A DNA stretch of 25,280 bases from DASQTB01 sp035642095 (lineage in GTDB: Bacteria > Actinomycetota > UBA4738 > CALAEC01), in assembly GCA_035642095.1 (NCBI GenBank), contig DASQTB010000032.1:1-25280 (forward strand), written 5' to 3'. The notes beneath the pieces are model-generated. The model was not told the DNA's origin. It did no database searches and saw only the letters and a list, made by a program, of their open reading frames with translations. Positions 22,929-25,280 of the stretch are shown piece after piece. Position numbers and translations under genes: made by a program. Within the stretch, counting starts at the first letter, position 1; each line of letters starts with the position of its first letter.

Positions 22929-23402
22929 TCAGACGGTACGGGACGTACGGCCGCGGCGTCCGGCCTGCGAATTGGCCCGTCCGGCGCTTCTGTCCGAAGC
23001 CTCCTCGGTTACCGGCCAACGCAGCAGCACGACGCCGGTCGCGGCCCCCAGAGCGCCGACCGAGAGCAGCGTCACCAGGTGGCCGCCGGTGTCCAGGTCG
23101 AAGAAGGCCATGACCACGAGGACGATGGCGGCCCAGGAGGTCAGGGAGGCCCCGACGATGAGGGAGAAGAGTCCGACGTGACGCGGCGTGAGGCGACGGT
23201 TGCGGACACCGTCGAGGAGGACGGCCCCGAGGGCGATCAGGACAAGGCCGATGATGGCCGGAGGCCGGGAGGCAGCCGCAGCCTCGACGATCAACGCGCC
23301 GAGGGCCACGGCGGCGATGCCGAGTGTTCGAAGCGGCAACGGCTCGGCCACGCGGACCGCCATCAAGTCGGTCCCCGTGCCGCCATCGCGCCCGTCCCCC
23401 AT
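22929..23402 (-). CDS. Small integral membrane protein, unknown function
   Basis: A 157-residue protein I cannot assign to a family. Four hydrophobic segments are visible: LRTLGIAAVALGALIVEAAAA, PAIIGLVLIALGAVLL, LIVGASLTSWAAIVLVVMAFF and LVTLLSVGALGAATGVVLL. The last 25 residues are polar and basic (RSAGRANSQAGRRGR). ATG 23402 is used, though ATG 23363 (MAVRVAEP) is equally possible because neither has a strong ribosome binding site. Codon use is like the rest of the chromosome. It lies at the edge of the tRNA-associated remnant, 42 bp from its left repeat. Confidence 0.65.
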   Translation of the reverse strand: MGDGRDGGTGTDLMAVRVAEPLPLRTLGIAAVALGALIVEAAAASRPPAIIGLVLIALGAVLLDGVRNRRLTPRHVGLFSLIVGASLTSWAAIVLVVMAFFDLDTGGHLVTLLSVGALGAATGVVLLRWPVTEEASDRSAGRANSQAGRRGRTSRTV

Positions 23403-23444
23403 CTCGTGCCCGCCCTACCCCGGCGGCGGCGGCCACAAACGCGG

Positions 23445-23485
23445 CGGGCCGGGCGGATCCGAACCGGCCGGCCTCTTGACCCCCA
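23445..23485. repeat. Left imperfect copy of the tRNA-Pro 3' half (attachment-site-like)
   Basis: This 41-nt segment matches the anticodon-loop-to-3'-end half of tRNA-Pro at 24978-25017 with two substitutions and one inserted G (38 of 41). Both copies have the same orientation. The match ends at the tRNA 3' end on one side and in the anticodon loop on the other, the usual limits of tRNA integration cores. Beyond it the sequence diverges, so it is not an intact tRNA. Confidence 0.7.
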
Positions 23486-23670
23486 AGCAGGTACAGACCA
23501 ATCCGACTACCTGCCGAAAAGGGGGCGCCAAAACCCCAAGTCAAGGGTTACATCAGGCTCAACTAGAAGGCGCGATTGGCATCAGCGGCACACAGGGTGT
23601 CCCTCGGTTGTCCCCCTGAGAGGCCGGAGGCGCTAGGCTCCGCCGCGAACCTGGAAGGGAGCGGTCTCCG

Positions 23671-23930
23671 ATGCAACTCACGACCTGCCTTACTTATCAC
23701 CATACTGTTGGCACAAGTCATCCCCGCTGGGTCGCCGCAGGATAGAAACCGACCGGGCTACACAGCTTTACGGTCGTCATCTGGGGAAGGTACCGAAGCC
23801 GCTTTTCAAACCCCCGGAGAACCTTTACCGAGGCGAGTACATCTGCACGAGGGGAAGACTCCGTCTCTTCGAGGGGGTCCCCGAGATGTTTGTCAGCAGC
23901 CCCGGAGCTATCGAGATTCGTGGTGAGTAA
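23671..23930 (+). pseudogene. Small frameshifted gene inside the tRNA-Pro element
   Basis: ATG 23671 has GGAAGGGAG 9 nt upstream and encodes MQLTTCLTYHHTVGTSHP before a stop at 23743. A -1 shift near the CCCC run (23722-23725) opens a second frame that is free of stops from 23637 to TAA 23928-23930. Its part after the shift ends with PKPLFKPPENLYRGEYIC, RGRLRLFEGVPEMF and VSSPGAIEIRGE, a composition typical of real protein. That second frame has no good start codon of its own. Joined, the product would be about 86 residues. I do not recognise the family. Confidence 0.4.
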
Positions 23931-24636
23931 CTAGGCAGGACAGCCTCATCTCCTTCCCGGGTTCACGATCTGGCAGGGGGCGTCCGAGCTACATCAACCA
24001 CAAACTTCTGGTGGTTCCCTTCGGGCTGGAGGGGGCCGGCGGGCTAACGCGCGCCGAAAGCGGGGAAGCCGCAGACCGGGCATTGGGCCTGCGGGGCGCT
24101 GCGTCGGCCCCCCTACGAAGCAGATCGGCGCAGGGGCGAAAGAGGTACGCAGACTTGCGGCGCTCCGTCAGCCCGGGGACAGGATCCGACGATGGGCCTA
24201 GTCACATCTCCAGCTCACGCCCCCCTGATCGTGGAGGAACGACTTAGGGAGCAGGCTGCCCAGGGCGTCAGGATGCCCGAGGGGCTTGCCGCTGGACGAG
24301 CTGGCGCTACGTGCTCATCGCGGCAGCAATCCACGACGTCGGTAGCCAGGTGACCACAACATCTAGTGTTTCTGCCGCCGGGGTGGGCCTGGGGGCTCGG
24401 GCATCGCCCGATGGAGTGGGGGAAGGCCTTCTTGCCCAGCTGGCCGACCCCACCTTCCTTGGGTCGGGAATAGGGAAGGGCAGGAACTCTCCCCTCGCGT
24501 GGCGAAGACTTTCTGGGGCCGGGAAAGGCGGTGGCCGGGCAAGGACTTCGCCTTCCTTAGGGGAGATCCCTTCCTCCCCCAGGGCCGGCCCCGCACCACA
24601 TTTGAGCAACAACATATGACTGACGGAGCGCGACCG

Positions 24637-24643
24637 AAGGAGG
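24637..24643 (+). promoter_or_regulatory. Perfect Shine-Dalgarno sequence of the 49-residue membrane protein gene
   Basis: AAGGAGG lies 7 nt before TTG 24651, the optimal spacing. It is the strongest ribosome binding site in the 1.5-kb remnant and fixes the start codon. Confidence 0.65.
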
Positions 24644-24650
24644 TTTCGAA

Positions 24651-24800
24651 TTGGCTGGTATGCCGTCAACACCGCCAGGGCCGGTGTCTACCGGACCACC
24701 GAAGCTACCCGGCAGGTGGATGGCCCCTCTCCTCGCAGTAGGTGCAGTCGTCCTCGGGATTGGAATCGGCTTCGGTATCGCCATCGGGGTGGGACTATGA
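24651..24800 (+). CDS. Predicted 49-residue single-pass membrane protein in the tRNA-Pro element
   Basis: TTG 24651 to TGA 24798-24800. The first 23 residues are Pro/Gly-rich (MAGMPSTPPGPVSTGPPKLP). Residues 24-49 are strongly hydrophobic with repeated small residues (LLAVGAVVLGIGIG, FGIAIGVGL) and would span the membrane once, ending almost at its far side. No charged residue follows the helix. The perfect AAGGAGG at 7 nt supports real translation. No family is recognised. It overlaps another frame beginning at ATG 24615, which is less well supported. The glycine-zipper-like pattern could suit oligomerisation or a toxin-like peptide, but nothing shows this. Confidence 0.5.
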   Translation: MAGMPSTPPGPVSTGPPKLPGRWMAPLLAVGAVVLGIGIGFGIAIGVGL

Positions 24801-24976
24801 GCTTGCGAGTTGCGACGTGAACCCTCGATGCAGGCTACCGGGCAGCAGAGGGTCGGCACGCTTTCGCGCCCCTCAGTCAGGCTAAGTCGCCGGGAGGTCC
24901 CCCTCAGGTCGGGGCGGAACACCCCATTCGAACCTCAGGACTTCTGCAAACCCCCTGCACCTGCGCCCTTCCTTCG

Positions 24977-25051
24977 TCGGGCCGGGCGGATTCGAACCGC
25001 CGACCTCTTGACCCCCAGTCAAGCGCGCTAACCAAGCTGCGCCACGGCCCG
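24977..25051 (-). tRNA. tRNA-Pro, anticodon GGG
   Basis: On the minus strand the acceptor arms CGGGCCG and CGGCCCG pair fully. The D arm contains GCGC...TTGGTTAG...GCGC. The anticodon stem-loop is CTTGA-CTGGGGG-TCAAG with anticodon GGG. The T arm has GGCGG-TTCGAAT-CCGCC. The discriminator is A and CCA is not encoded. Its 3' half (24978-25017) is duplicated at 23445-23485, marking it as an integration target. der lies upstream. Confidence 0.95.
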
Positions 25052-25077
25052 TCGCCCTCGATTGTAGCCGTCCCCGC

Positions 25078-25280
25078 TCAGGCTCGACGGCGCCGCCTGA
25101 ACGTGAACCGGATCGGGACCCCATCGAATCCGAACGCCTCCCGGAGCCGGTTCTCCAGGAACCGGGCGTACGCGGAGGGGACCGGGCCCGTGCTGAACAG
25201 AACGAACCGGGGCGGTCGGGCCGCCACCTGGGAGGCATACCGGATCCGGCCGGTCTGCCGGGGCGGGGGATGCATCCCCT
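25078..25280 (-). CDS. der: GTPase Der (EngA), C-terminal end only
   Basis: The last 66 or so codons of a gene that enters from the right edge. The sequence TGRIRYASQVAARPPRFVLF, then STGPVPSAYARFLENRLREAFGFDGVPIRFTFRRR, is the C-terminal KH-like domain of Der, the double-GTPase required for 50S ribosome assembly. The GTPase domains are outside the window. The TGA at 25078-25080 lies 26 bp before the tRNA-Pro 5' end on the same strand. The family call rests on this domain only but it is a very characteristic one. Confidence 0.85.
   Translation of the reverse strand, partial: GMHPPPRQTGRIRYASQVAARPPRFVLFSTGPVPSAYARFLENRLREAFGFDGVPIRFTFRRRRRA

Larger units (their letters stand above)
23486..24976. 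mobile_element. Decayed element or island integrated at tRNA-Pro
   Basis: About 1.5 kb lies between the left copy of the tRNA 3' half and the tRNA. Base composition is visibly lower in G+C and no long chromosomal-style gene is present. It contains a frameshifted small gene (23671-23930), a 53-codon frame beginning ATG 24192 (MGLVTSPAHAPLIVEERL...), and a 49-codon membrane-protein gene with a perfect ribosome binding site (24651-24800). No integrase, transposase or replication gene is recognised, so the element is either a deleted remnant or a satellite. The rest of the stretch holds nothing I can name. Confidence 0.55.

Noticed and set aside
24192..24353. 53-codon frame MGLVTSPAHAPLIVEERL... 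in the remnant
   Set aside because: The first 35 residues look protein-like, but there is no strong ribosome binding site and the end looks frameshifted; kept only as part of the remnant description.
24307..24672. 121-codon minus-strand frame in the tRNA-Pro remnant
   Set aside because: Pro-rich and low in complexity, no ribosome binding site, no recognisable motif; opposite to the better supported membrane-protein start.
24925..24940. ATTCGAACC resembling a third tRNA T-loop
   Set aside because: The flanking bases do not form a T stem and the rest of a tRNA is absent.
23486..24976. Possible RNase P RNA, tmRNA or rRNA fragment in the gene-poor stretch
   Set aside because: None of the conserved cores of these RNAs could be found on either strand.
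1..25280. CRISPR arrays, insertion sequences and transposases
   Set aside because: No regularly spaced repeats, terminal inverted repeats or transposase motifs were found anywhere in the window.

Overview
The window is about 70% G+C and looks chromosomal, from a member of the Actinomycetota, probably a deep-branching or uncultured lineage. The strongest evidence is gene order. The block pgsA / DUF881 / sbp / DUF881 / gcvH / garA-type FHA protein / ftsR-type MerR / bifunctional nuclease / MerR / gcvP is the arrangement known around Rv1822-Rv1832 in mycobacteria. A fused Lnt-Ppm1 protein and a DUF4193 protein also point to this phylum. Differences from mycobacteria are a two-subunit glycine decarboxylase (gcvPA + gcvPB), and hpt and a D-Ala-D-Ala carboxypeptidase placed between the nuclease and ftsR.

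Layout from left to right. (1) Positions 1-4686, minus strand: a four-gene DNA-end-processing operon, nurA-herA-mre11(sbcD)-rad50(sbcC), joined by 4-bp overlaps or direct abutment; rad50 runs off the left edge. (2) Positions 4687-8579, plus strand: a promoter region with a candidate structured RNA, then DUF4193, lnt-ppm1, an ArsN1-type acetyltransferase and a PNPOx-like flavoprotein. (3) Positions 8663-9496, minus: a small HTH gene with two matching operators, followed by a Clp-N-domain gene broken by three homopolymer indels. (4) Positions 9514-13238, minus: merR - small PD-(D/E)XK-like gene - gcvPA - gcvPB, read from a clear TTGACA-17-TAGGCT promoter. (5) Positions 13253-16933, minus: bifunctional nuclease, hpt, D-Ala-D-Ala carboxypeptidase, ftsR and the FHA gene. 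(6) Positions 16944-22383, minus: gcvH, DUF881, sbp, DUF881, a nucleotidyltransferase/phosphomannomutase-like fusion, and a CDP-alcohol phosphatidyltransferase. (7) Positions 22405-23402, minus: a secreted protein and a small membrane protein, neither recognised. (8) Positions 23403-24976: gene-poor, compositionally different DNA bounded by a 41-nt imperfect copy of the 3' half of tRNA-Pro(GGG) and the tRNA itself, the signature of a decayed element integrated at the tRNA. (9) The tRNA and the C-terminal end of der close the window.

Several genes (hpt, the nucleotidyltransferase fusion, the carboxypeptidase, arsN1) have a TANNNT -10 element ending 6-7 nt before the start codon and no good ribosome binding site. 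This suggests leaderless mRNAs, which are common in Actinomycetota. The most unusual points are the archaeal-style NurA-HerA-Mre11-Rad50 cassette, the paired GTCAA-N6-TTGAC operators at the HTH/Clp-N locus, the small nuclease-like gene inside the glycine-cleavage operon, and the tRNA-Pro element remnant with its own small genes.
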